Assembly (NCBI GenBank): GCA_025558095.1
Contig: JAIVFI010000012.1
Span: 682,001 to 746,000 of the forward strand
Reading direction: 5' to 3'
DNA length: 64,000 nucleotides
DNA from: Hyaloraphidium curvatum
Taxonomy: Eukaryota; Monoblepharomycota; Hyaloraphidiomycetes; Hyaloraphidiales; Hyaloraphidiaceae
This document shows, piece by piece, positions 1-8,738 of this stretch (position 1 is its first letter; every line of letters starts with the position of its first letter). Position numbers and translations under genes: made by a program. The notes under the pieces were generated by a model. The model ran no database searches. It had not been told where the DNA came from and worked only from the letters and a program-made list of their open reading frames with translations.

Positions 1-137
1 ACATGTTCCGCGCCGACATCGCGGGGCAGTTCGATGCGGTGATGCACTACGATGCGACGAGGGCGGTGGAGCCGCTGGAAACCACGGGGGAGTGGAGAGA
101 GGGGGAGGTGGAGGAGACGTACCCGTCGGGGCTGTGA
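1..137 (+). CDS. 3' end of an unidentified gene (partial)
   Basis: The frame beginning at position 3 is open through the left edge and ends with TGA at 135-137. Only about 44 residues are visible; they are acidic at the end (several Glu around EWREGEVEE) and finish YPSGL. High third-position GC matches the genuine genes nearby, and the next gene starts 300 bp downstream on the same strand, so this is most likely the last exon of a gene that begins outside the window. No domain can be recognised from so short a piece. Confidence 0.45.
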   Translation, partial: MFRADIAGQFDAVMHYDATRAVEPLETTGEWREGEVEETYPSGL

Positions 138-434
138 GGTGGCAGTAGGGTGAAGTAGTTCTATTTGATCTGGCTTCTTGGTCTACTTCTTTGGCGAGGA
201 ATAGGAGAGCGTTCGGCGGGTCCTCATGCGAAGCGTGCATCAGAAACCAGCCTTCATCATGCGGCCAACTATCGATCCACTTGGTAGAACGAATTCCACC
301 AATTGCACGTGATGCTGGTGCATAATCCCTGACTTTCGAATGTCGGGGGTCGGAGGGACCCTGGGACCGAATCGGAGGCGGAGCCAAGGGTCCTGCCGAC
401 GTCCGACCCTGGTTGCGCCCCCGAACGAAGAGAG
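138..434. other. Intergenic: 3' flank of the first gene and promoter side of the SYLF gene
   Basis: Lower GC than the neighbouring coding sequence, with no convincing open frame. It should hold the terminator of the upstream gene and the promoter of the gene at 435. No clear TATA motif is seen. Confidence 0.5.
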
Positions 435-1735
435 ATGTCCGCCGCCGCCGCCGCTCCCGCTCCCGAGACTGAGGCCGCCGCCGCCCCCGCGGTGGCGCCC
501 GTCGCACCCGTCGGCGCTGAAGAGACCTCCGCCGCCGCCGGTGCTGCCGGTGCGACGCAGACGGCTGCCGCTCCCGTCGGCGATGCTGCCGCTGCCCCCG
601 TCGGAGACGCCGCTGCGGCCCCCGTCGGAGCTCCGGCAGTCGGTCCGGATGGCGCGCCTCTCGCACCGGTCGAGATCCCGCCGGTCCTCGGGCCCGACGG
701 TACGCCTTGTTGCGCGACTAGCCGACCGGATCTCTCATGATGGCTCCATTGCAGGCAAGCCCCTTCCCGAGCAGGAACAGAGCGAGCTCATGAAGGAGGT
801 GACTGCCAACATCACACACATGTGAGTCAGGAGCGAGAAGGCACCCTGATGGGAAGGGCTGACGGCTCTGCAGGAACCCGCTGCCCCAAGACATGGACAA
901 GGAGGCCGAGAAGGCCGCCGAGACGATCAACAACATGATCAACCCCGGCAAGGGCATCGACATCATCGTCCCCAAGTCCATCATCGACAAGGCCAAGGCC
1001 ATCGCGGTCCTCCACATCGTCAAGGTTGCCTGGGGCTTCTCCGGACGCGCGGGCTCGGGCGTGATTGTCGCCAAGCTGCCCGACGGGACGTGGTCCGCGC
1101 CCTGCGCCATCGGCATGGTTCGTTTACCGACTTGTGGGCCATCATTCGGAGCTGATCCGTTTTGAACAGGCCGGTGCCGGGTGGGGCGCCCAGGTCGGAG
1201 TCGCTGTGACCGACTTCATGTTCATCGCGACGACGGACGCCGGCGTCAAGGCCTTCTCGCGCGGGTTCAACGTGCAGTTCGGCGTCAACGTCGCCGTTGC
1301 TCTCGGCCCCATTGGGCGCGAGGGTGAGGTGGACATCATGCTGTCGGACTTTGCCCCCGTGTACACCTACTCGAGTGAGTGCCGTCCGAGGGGAGGAGAA
1401 GGAACGGATCACTGATCGTACCCGTCGCTTGCAGAGACCAAGGGCCTCTTCGCCGGCGTTTCGCTCGAGGGCAGCGTCCTGCTCCAGCGCTCGAGGGCCA
1501 ACGAGGCCAAGTACGGCAAGGACGTCACCGGCGAGATGATTCTGACCGGGAAGGTTCCCCATCCCAAGGGGAGCGAGGTAGGCCGGCAGAGATGGCGATT
1601 TCTTCCCATCCAACGCAACGACGCCCTCCCCAGAGCCTGTACAAGGCCCTCGAGGAGATGGACAAGAGGGCTGCGGAGCGGGCAAAGGCGGCCGCGGAGA
1701 AGATGAAGCCGACCTCGGAGGCTCCCGACTTCTAG
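435..1735 (+). CDS. SYLF-domain protein (Ysc84/SH3YL1-like), six exons
   Basis: Splicing introns 700-754, 822-873, 1118-1169, 1375-1434 and 1578-1633 (all GT..AG) gives a continuous 341-residue frame. Residues 1 to about 88 are Ala/Pro-rich with repeats of the type APVGDAAA and look disordered. From about residue 120 the SYLF signature appears: IVPKSIIDKAKAIAVL, then FSGRAGSGVIVAKLPDGTW, SAPCAIG, a VTDFM segment and the late block TKGLFAGVSLEGS. In fungi and animals such proteins bind phosphoinositides and actin and work at endocytic sites; this copy has no SH3 domain, so it resembles the bacterial and plant single-domain form plus a disordered head. The identification is firm because each splice joins conserved motif halves. 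Exact cellular role is inferred from the family. Confidence 0.9.
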
Positions 1736-1814
1736 ATTTGCTGGCTGTGCGGGAGACACCAACCACACCGTCTTTCCAGTCGCGAATCGCGCCGTCTCCG
1801 CGGCAGAGCACGCG

Positions 1815-2114
1815 ATGTCGTCCGCCAAAGCGCTAATGGACTTCTCCAACAAGGTCGTGGTCGTCACAGGCGGCGCGTCCGGGTTCGGTTTCGACCTCTG
1901 CACGCTCCTCGCCGCCCGTCGGCCGCGGAAGCTCATCATCGTGGACGTGAGCGCCAAGGGGCCCGAGGCCGCGAAGAGCCTGGCGAGCACGGGGGCAAGC
2001 GTCGAATTCAGGAAGGCGGATCTGGCGGATCCGAGGCAGATTAAGGCGCCGAGAGTGAACGTCCCGCAGTCAAGTCATTCCTGTCGTCCATTCACGTGCA
2101 GCGTTTCGATTTAG
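1815..2114 (+). pseudogene. Truncated short-chain dehydrogenase/reductase remnant
   Basis: The 99-residue frame starts MSSAKALMDF and contains the SDR nucleotide-binding beta-alpha-beta: KVVVVTGGASGFG (TGxxxGxG motif) followed by the second strand LIIVDVS and an ADLAD segment, which is the usual Asp-Leu/Val adenine-ring site. After about residue 80 the frame runs into non-homologous sequence and stops at 2114. The catalytic Ser, Tyr and Lys of the family (normally near residues 140-160) are absent, and the next gene starts soon after, so there is no room for them. This is a 5' fragment of an oxidoreductase gene, probably non-functional. It sits 80 bp after the SYLF gene in the same orientation, suggesting that a deletion or recombination brought the next gene close. 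Confidence 0.65.
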
Positions 2115-2347
2115 TTCTGCGACGTCCCGAACATCTATTCCCGATGATTTTCGACTTTCTTCGGCTACTTCAGCACGGTTGAATCACGGTTGAATCACGA
2201 ACGGTCTCCTGTACCAGCCAGCGTGGCTGGACGTGCCCTGACTTTTATCCTTGAGAGCCCTCTCCTCCAGCACAGGCCCCAATCGCCCCCCTGCCACCTC
2301 CGGCCGCCGACCACCTCCGCCGCCGGGGATCCCGCTCTGCCGGCACT

Positions 2348-3764
2348 ATGCCGCTCACCGCGTCGAAGGTGCGCGGGCAACTGGCCGCGGCGCCGCGCGC
2401 GACTCACCGCGCCCCGCTGCCGCGACCCCCGCCCCGACAGGCTGCCCTCGCCGCGCTGGTGCTCTGCGCTGCAATCTCCCTCTTTAGTGCCACCATCGCC
2501 GATGCGCAGGGCGTGTCGCCGAACTCCAACAACCAGATCTGGGCAAAGGGCGCGACATGGTCGGTTCTCCCCGCCGCCCGCATCGCAGCCACTAACGCCT
2601 CCCCGCCCCCGCCGCAGCGTGGCCGGGCAGAGCGTCGGTCCCTGCTGCTGGTGCGCACTGGCCGCTGGGCCGCCGTCGTCGGTTCGGGCCCGATGACTCA
2701 CACGATCCCGCTACCCCACAGCGCGAGGCGCCCCAGGGTCGTCGTCTCCACAAAATTCACTACAAAGACCGCCGTCAAGACCGTGAAGCGCACCAGGACC
2801 GTCACCAGGACCGTCACGTCCACCGTGCTGAACCGCCGCCGTATGGAGCGCGACGTCGTGCCCGAGGTGGCTGAGCGGTCCCTGCCCGAGCCCGCGGTCG
2901 AGGAGGACAAGGTCGACGAGGCCGAGGTCAAGGACTCCCTGTTCGAGGTCGCTGAGCGTGCCGTCACCGAGGAGCCCGAAGCCGCCGACGTCGAGGTCGA
3001 GGAGTACCTCTCCGAGGCGCCCGGCCACGAGCTCTTTGCCCGCAACCTGTGCCCCGCCTGCCCCACCGGCATCAACCCCCGCCTCGGCACCAACAACAAT
3101 GGCGGCAGCGTCAATCTGTGCTGCCCGCGCTCGACCCGGTTCACCACCCGCACAAAAACGACCACTCGAATCAAGACGACGACGGTCAAGACCGCCACGA
3201 GGACGGTCACCACGACCACCACGCAGAAGGCCGCCGTCACGATCCCCGTTCTCGTACTCAGCGAGACCGTCCGCCGTGGGTCCACCCGCCCCCGTCCCGC
3301 CGCCCCCGCCTGACCCGCCCCCTCGCACACAGGCCTGGCCGCACGGAAAGGCGCACCGGTCATCTCCGTCAACGTCTATCTCCGCGGACCGAACGGCAGC
3401 ACCAACATCCTCGGCCAGTGCATCACCGGCATCGGCGGCACCTGCAACATCTACCTCCCGTTCCTCCTCAACCCCGGCGACGTCTACGAGATATTTGTCG
3501 AGCGCGTGGAGTCCGGCGCGACCTTCTTCACCGCCAAGGCCGACGGGCAGCCGCCGATCGGGGCGTCGGGGAACATCGAGGTCACCATCACGGTGGGTTG
3601 GGGTTCCCCGGCACGCGCGGCGTACGGGCTGACGCGCCGCCGTACGGCAGGAAACGAACACCGTGACCATCCGCCGCCGCGAGATCATCGGGCGGCGCGA
3701 CGCGGACGGCAGGTTCCGCCGGGCGCTCAAGGCGCTGGCGACGCCCGCGCCCCAGGCGTTCTGA
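2348..3764 (+). CDS. Secreted Thr-rich protein with paired-Cys motif, five exons
   Basis: Exons 2348-2559, 2618-2674, 2722-3275, 3333-3592 and 3651-3764 give 398 residues in one frame (exon 2 could equally end at 2677, adding one residue). An N-terminal hydrophobic stretch, ALAALVLCAAISLFSA, ending near ADAQG looks like a signal peptide preceded by a basic region. Then follow a Cys cluster (GPCCWC), a basic Thr/Lys/Arg run (TKTAVKTVKRTRTVTRTV), an acidic spacer, the motif LCPACPTGI...CCP, a second Thr-rich run and a beta-rich segment (VISVNVYLRGPNG to GNIEVTIT) that looks like an Ig-like or Cna-B/SdrD-B-like fold. The order Thr run, LCPxCPxG, CCP, Thr run, beta domain recurs in the gene at the right edge of the window, so both belong to one surface-protein family. 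Function unknown; the Thr runs suggest O-glycosylation. Confidence 0.75.
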
Positions 3765-4190
3765 GCCCGCGCCCCGGACAACCTCCTTGGCGGCTCGGGC
3801 TTATGGAGTCTGTATCGTGTTTGGGGGAAGGGGGATGGTTCTGCGGCGCAAGGTCGATCGGCGCGTCGAGGGCCTTGCTGGATCTGGCACTGTACGTCAC
3901 GGACTCGCCTCTGCTTCTATGTACGACTCGCTGTCTGCTGATTCTGAACACTGCTTGGGTCCTATGTATCTCTGATATCCTCGCTCGCTCGTGTGGGCCG
4001 TGTCGCCAATTTTTCGAGCTCCGCGGTCCAAGGGTGGGGCTTCCCGTCGTCCGGTGGACACCTTGCAGTTTCGCTGCTTCTCGCAAGGACGGGAATCGAG
4101 CCCGAAGCCTTGCGATCGAGCGTCGGCCGGCGCTGATGTGACACTGATGCCGCGATGAAGAGGTTTTGCGCCGGCCGCTCGACATCTCTC
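3765..4190. other. Intergenic, no gene recognised
   Basis: 3' flank of the secreted-protein gene. Codon-like composition is lost, stops occur in most frames, and short overlapping frames have no family features. Confidence 0.5.
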
Positions 4191-4772
4191 TGGGCCAGGA
4201 CGGCACGGACGGAAGAAGCCACGTCACTGGGCTGCGGGCGGGGCGGCGGCGACCGCTCGGGCACCAGCGCCACTGAAGCGAACGGGACGGCGGCGTTTGA
4301 GGATGCTGCCGCACACAGTGCAGACGATCTCAGTTGCGCCGGATGGCCTGGGACTGGGCGCCCGGCTTCTAGATTGAAAGCGGACGCGGGCGGGAACGGG
4401 GCGAGGGGACTTGGCTGCACCCACATCGGCACGGACCTGCTCCGCTGCGCCCGGTGCGGTCTCGCGGGGTACTGCTCGCGCTTCTGCCAGGTCCACGACT
4501 GGGGGAGGCACAAGCTGCGATGCGGACCCGGAGGGGCGAAGATCCGCGGGCTATCGGCCACGGCGCAGCCTCCCAAACCGTGCGCGGAAGGGTGCGCATA
4601 CCTTACCCCGAGCGACGCCGTCCCTGACGATGATTTCCGAGCGTGGAAGCAGGGGATGGCGGAGAGGCGGTCGGCTGCTGGGCACGGTTCTTCGTCGGTG
4701 GTCCAAATGGTGCACGGGGCCCGTCGCCTTCAACGCCGAAACGCTGATCAACATTTTCGACAAGACTCTTAG
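4155..4772 (+). pseudogene. MYND zinc-finger fragment fused to repeat-derived sequence
   Basis: The open frame of 205 residues carries from about residue 95 a MYND-type finger: LLRCARCGLAGYC, SRFC, QVHDWGRHKLRC, which gives Cx2C, Cx3C and Hx3C ligands in the right spacing. The first CxxC ligand pair that normally precedes LLRC is missing; only a lone GC-T-H is present. The upstream half of the frame (4190-4360) is not MYND sequence but a unit of the degenerate repeat found elsewhere in this window (the box ending GATGCTGCC at 4288-4310 and the box GCGCCGGATGGCC at 4337-4349). I therefore read it as a MYND gene whose 5' part was replaced. The alternative, an intact gene with unseen introns, is possible but less likely. 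Confidence 0.5.
4190..4360. repeat. Single diverged unit of the GC-rich ~160-bp repeat
   Basis: Shows two of the three conserved boxes of the array at 10.5-12.2 kb in the same order and spacing: box B (GGCGTTTGAGGATGCTGCC) at 4292-4310 and box C (GCGCCGGATGGCCTGGGA) at 4336-4353. Divergence is large, so this is an old copy. Confidence 0.55.
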
Positions 4773-4779
4773 CTTGACG

Positions 4780-5373
4780 GGGAAGTAATACGTAGGGCGT
4801 ATGTCTGGAAACTGCGATTCCTCAACTTCTATGGCGATCGGCCCTCAGGATGTCCCGGGCGTCCCTGCTCCGCCACGCACATCCTCGAAACCCGAATGAC
4901 TCCACAGAACCACACACCCAAACCGCCGGAAACGGCGTCAAAACCCCGTTCAATCGCTTCCTCGGACGTGTCGCGGCATGGCCGAGCCCGCACGGTGGCG
5001 GAGGCGGCCGCGCTTGTCAGCGCAGGAAAGCGCTGGCGACGTAGAGCAAGATCGCTCCGTAGCTCAGTGGCTTCGAGTATCGGTTGCGGGCCTTCGCACG
5101 ACACCAAGACTGCGGGTAGACGGCGCAGAGTTGGAGGAGTTCGGTAGAGATTCGGGCTCATCCGTTACAGGTAGGTATAGCACTCCCTCGTGCTCCGCCT
5201 CCGCCGAATACTAGAAAAGGTGGCGAAGGCCCAACGCCCATGCTCCGCCGCGGAAACGTCCGCGGCGTCGCCCTTCCGAGGTGGAGTCCCCTGCGCTTCC
5301 AAGTGTGGCGCAGTCCGCATAGCCTCGGTCCCACAATCCCAATCGTCCGCCGCCATACGCCCCCGCTCCCCCG
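4780..5373. other. Intergenic, no gene recognised
   Basis: Several short frames on both strands, none with family features. A stretch at 5059-5075 resembles a tRNA A box but cannot be folded into a tRNA. Probably contains the lost 5' exon or promoter of the broken secreted-protein gene that follows. Confidence 0.4.
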
Positions 5374-5700
5374 GTGGGCGAGGGCGTCCCATCCCCAACT
5401 GCGCTCGCCCTTCTGCTGCCTCTCCTGCTCCGGCCCGCCGCCGCCTCTTCCAGCGTGCAAATCCTACGGAGGGAGGTCATCGACCCCGCCACTGGCTTTC
5501 TCATCTGCCGACAAGAGCGCACCGCCTCCTACGGCGAACTGGAAGTCTCGCAGTGCGTCGGCTGGTGCACCAGCGGGAACAGCTCCTACTACGGCTGGCG
5601 GCTCGCGGGACGCGCGTCGCCGTGGGGTTACGAGTGCGGCAAATACAACGACATTGGAGGCCCGTCGACGTCGTGCGTTCGCTCCCCCTCGCTCGGGTGC
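5374..5700 (+). pseudogene. Broken secreted Cys-containing protein (fragment)
   Basis: The plus frame from 5374 reads a signal-peptide-like core (ALALLLPLLLRPAAASS) followed by about 75 residues rich in Cys, Trp, Tyr, Gly and Asn (LICRQE, SQCVGWCTSG, YECGKYND, GPSTSC). Third-codon positions are mostly G or C here, while the antisense frame over the same bases is not GC-biased at its third positions, so the plus strand is the coding one. There is no in-frame ATG (the frame opens with GTG), and after about 5700 the frame passes into the antisense of another gene. It has therefore lost both ends. No family name can be given; the Cys pattern resembles small secreted proteins. Confidence 0.45.
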
Positions 5701-6426
5701 GGGGGCGTACTCGATCGTCGAGAACGAACCGGGCATGCAAAGGTCGAGCCCGTGCAGGATGAAAGCCGTGAGCGTCATCAGCGGCGAGTAGCCCGACGCC
5801 AGGTTCCGCAGCGCGTTGGACAGCGCCCCAACGCCCGTCGTGACCACAGCATCGACTCCCAAAGGGCCTGCGACTCCCAGCGCGGGGGACCATGCAGACA
5901 GGTTGTCGACAAAAACGCGCAGATGCAGCCGCTTCTTGTCCGGGTCGTAGCGCGCCGATGCGAGGTGCAAATCCAGCTCGATCGGCCCCAGCAGCCCGCG
6001 GAGGGCGCGCAGCGCCCTGGCCGCCCAGCCAACCCTCTCATCCACCGACGCCGAAGCTTCCGGCCTCGCTTTCATTGCCTCAGCGTACTCAGCCCCCTCC
6101 TTCGTCTGCCTTCGGAGCATGGCGAGTATCTTGCGCGTCTTGCGGACGTACTCCGGCACCGCCTCGCTGTCATCTGCCAGCTCGGAAGTGCCCAGCACGG
6201 TCTCCGCAGCGTCGTTGAGCGCGACGGCCAGCGCGCGGCCGGCTTCTGTGGCGGTCGCCCCGGGACGCCCTGGCTCCTTCGGCTCCACCGGCGTTGCCAA
6301 GTCCAGCCGCGACTCGAGTTCGGACGCAAGCGAGGAGGCATCGGGAGAGTTGCTCGTAGTCGCCATGTCCTTCGAATGAGTTTTGTTGAGGAGCTTCGTT
6401 GCGTCTGCAGGAGAGAAGCTCGACAC
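5700..6426 (-). CDS. Hypothetical protein, C-terminus lost at a junction
   Basis: From an ATG at 6426 (or a second at 6366) the minus frame encodes about 240 residues of plausible globular protein: an acidic/Ala-rich head, helical segments (AVPEYVRKTRKILAMLRRQ), a beta-like segment LDLHLASARYDPDKKRLHLRV, and a hydrophobic stretch near LMTLTAFILHGLDLCM. Around 5700 the frame enters the antisense of the broken secreted gene and runs on to a stop at 5464, adding about 75 residues of probably meaningless sequence. The original C-terminus is thus missing. I recognise no domain. The protein may be made as a chimera or may be a pseudogene. Confidence 0.5.
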
Positions 6427-6479
6427 GTCAGCGCTTGGCCGCGCCTACGCAACACTCGCATCGGTTCCGAACCTGATGA

Positions 6480-7290
6480 CTCCCGCCGCCGCCGCTTCCG
6501 CACCCGCACCGGCAGCATGCCGATGTTATTGTCGGCGGCGGCCGCGGCCATTGCGGAGGGACCTGCCTGGCCCGCAAAAGCGCGCCCGGACCGCCCAGTG
6601 ACTGTCTCGCCGAGCTCGAGCCGCAAGCCGACGGCGGTGCGAGAGTCAGAGCACCGGGCCGTTCCGGTGCTTCCCTGGTCCTCGATGGCGCCGTCGGCGT
6701 GCTCCCACTGCTTTTGCTGGACGCGGCGGGCAGCTCACTCGGACGCGGGGCTTCTCTCTCTCGTGCGGGCATCCGGCAGCCGGCGCAGAGCCCTGCGACG
6801 GAGCGTTGGCGGATGCTGATGCTTCGTTGGGGGCCGCCCGCCGGCAGCTGGCCATGTTATTCCGAGGATCTCTTGGGACGCGGCGGCGGTGACGTGGACC
6901 GACACCGGCGCCGCGCATCGTGGGCCGACTGGGAGAATCATCAATGCTGCCGTGACGGGCTCAGTCTGCGCAGCGTCGGATGGGACAAGCCGGCCTGGAT
7001 CGCCGGCCGCTTGGTACCGGCTCGGACGAGCGAGGCGGCTGCGGTAGGGGACCGGACCACCGGCGCCGCATGCCACGGGCTCGTCCGCGGCATTCCAGAG
7101 GATGCCGCTAGAGCCCTTTAAAGCGTGCGGCGCGGGGACGAAAAGCGGGGCCGTCTGCAGTTTCGGCGGCTTCCCAGTACTCAACCCGGGCAGGGCGATC
7201 CGAGCTTGCGGCGCCGTCGTTCTGCGGATGGGCAACATGCTGCTCAAAGACCGGCACGCTGGCCATGTGGATGATCGATGATTGATACGA
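6480..7290. repeat. Degenerate GC-rich repeat cluster (two to four units)
   Basis: No gene is supported here. The sequence matches the array at 10.5-12.2 kb: the stretch around 6598-6780 parallels 10553-10705 (both start with TGACTGTCTCGCC and both include TCGGACGCGGGGCTTCTC), and box A (ACCGGCGCCGCGCA or close) occurs at about 6903 and 7058, each followed by a box B-like element ending in TGCTGCC or GATGCCGC. The copies are heavily diverged. The cluster lies between the truncated minus-strand gene and the NADP-binding oxidoreductase. Confidence 0.65.
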
Positions 7291-7369
7291 CCACTTCCGC
7301 CTCCAGATTGCGACACCGTCAAGTCAGATGCACGGCGGTCGTCCCACGCTCTTTCCGCCGCTGGTTCCC

Positions 7370-7960
7370 TCACGCACCCCCGAGGTTGATCGAGATCCCC
7401 CTCCCCAGCTTCCGCCCGAACGCCAGCGCGACCCACAGATCGAAGATCCCGTCCACGAGCGGCGCCTTGTCGATCCCGCCCACGCGCACGGGCCTGAACC
7501 CGCACTCGGCGATCAGCTGCTCCGCCGCCGCCTCGGCCGCCGGCTCGGCGGCGTAGAACAGGTCGCACTTGACCGACCCGTCAGGAGCGGGGGCGGCGAT
7601 GGTCTCGGCGGCGACGGTGTTGAACGCGCGCACGACGAGCGCGCCGGGGGCCGCCTCGGCGATGGCCTTGGCGATGTTTGCAACGGTCTTCTTGGTGTCG
7701 TTGGCAGGCAGGACGACCGTCTTCCCGGCGAGCAGCGCCGCGAGCTCCTTTGCGGAATCGACCGCCGCGCCGCCCGGGATGGCCAGCGCGACGGCCTCGC
7801 TGTCCGCCACGGCGTCGACGACCGCGCGCACGGGGACCCCGTCCTGCTCGTTCTCGCCCTCGGCGTGCCGCGAGCCGAGGATGACGGAGTGCCCGGCTGC
7901 GAGCCAGTGTCCGGCGAGCGCGCGCGCGATGTGGCCGGTGCCGACGATGGCGATCTTCAT
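7370..7960 (-). CDS. NADP-binding oxidoreductase, F420-dependent NADP reductase-like
   Basis: An intron-less 196-residue protein starting at the ATG at 7960; the frame is open further upstream, but MKIAIVGTGHIARAL is the expected N-terminus of the family. GTGHIA (residues 7-12) is the dinucleotide-binding loop, SVILGSRHAEG gives the second strand with a Ser-Arg typical of NADP preference, and VVRAFNTVAAETI matches the family motif (v-K-A-F-N-T). The family (pfam 'NADP oxidoreductase coenzyme F420-dependent', COG2085) is mainly prokaryotic and many members do not use F420. The substrate is unknown. The compact size, lack of introns and prokaryote-like family raise the possibility of horizontal origin, but base composition matches neighbouring genes. 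A TATATAT run lies about 90 bp upstream. Confidence 0.8.
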   Translation of the reverse strand: MKIAIVGTGHIARALAGHWLAAGHSVILGSRHAEGENEQDGVPVRAVVDAVADSEAVALAIPGGAAVDSAKELAALLAGKTVVLPANDTKKTVANIAKAIAEAAPGALVVRAFNTVAAETIAAPAPDGSVKCDLFYAAEPAAEAAAEQLIAECGFRPVRVGGIDKAPLVDGIFDLWVALAFGRKLGRGISINLGGA

Positions 7961-8048
7961 TCCGGCGGCGGGAGGGCGGGCGGGGCGGGCGGGTGCGGTG
8001 TGGAGTGCGGCGAAGGCGGGGAGTGTTGGATGGTCGGAGGGAGGGCGA

Positions 8049-8055
8049 TATATAT
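8049..8055 (-). promoter_or_regulatory. TATA-like element upstream of the NADP oxidoreductase gene
   Basis: TATATAT in an otherwise GC-rich flank, 89 bp before the chosen start codon at 7960. Position and composition fit a core promoter element; this is an inference. Confidence 0.4.
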
Positions 8056-8738
8056 CGGAGAGGCGGATTATGAGAGAGTGCGGTGGGTGCGGTGGCTGGT
8101 TCACGGTCTGGACCCGGCCCAGCTCCGAGCGACAGCTCACCCATCACAACCCCGGCAACCTCCTCGCGGGTACGTCCCGCCCACGCAGCTGGCTCTGTTT
8201 CATTGGCCTCGAACCTTGCGGTGGTGGGAAGGAGTGTGTCGGCTTCGGGACGGGGGCGGCGGTCGGGGCCGGACTCGAGAGGCGCCTACGGCGGCGTCTG
8301 ATGGTGCCGCCGTGCATGGTCGTTGTGGACGCATTGGGCTTGGGCTACGGACGTGCGATTTCCAGGGGCAGACTGGCTGTGCGGACCGATAGCCGTCTGC
8401 ACCGCTCACCGTGCCACGGCGGCAAAGCGCCAAACAGACGCCTGGAGAGGGTAAGACTTTCCGAAAATAGGCGTAGTGGTTGCTAGGAGATGCTGTAGGA
8501 CGATATATGCCCCCGCCGGATAGACTGGCCAGCTTTGGGGCGCCGCAGCAATCGGATGTCGGACTTGCACACGGATCGGACGGACGAAACCGGGGTGGCG
8601 GCATTCTAATGTGCTGCCGAAGCCGCGCTGTACGGACTTCTCTATCTCCTGGTGGGCCCGTAAGGGCCACGCCCAGGCGAGGCCGACGAGAAGGGACTTG
8701 CGCGCTCTTCAGCACAAGCACGTCCGGCTAGACGCAGG
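8056..8738. other. Intergenic with one repeat unit
   Basis: No credible gene. At about 8535-8640 a diverged unit of the GC-rich repeat is present (GGGGCGCCGCAGCAATCGGA, then GGCGGCATTCTAATGTGCTG). The last 100 bp should contain the promoter of the 7-TM gene starting at 8739. Confidence 0.45.

Noticed and set aside
5050-5150. Possible tRNA gene (TAGCTCAGTGGC looks like an A box)
   Set aside because: No 3' acceptor strand pairs with the 5' end, no proper B box (GGTTCGANTCC) at the right distance, and no anticodon stem can be drawn.
5464-5700. Continuation of the minus-strand hypothetical gene to its stop at 5464 as real coding sequence
   Set aside because: Third-position GC and Cys/Trp/Tyr content show that the plus strand is the original coding strand here; the minus reading is probably only a run-on.
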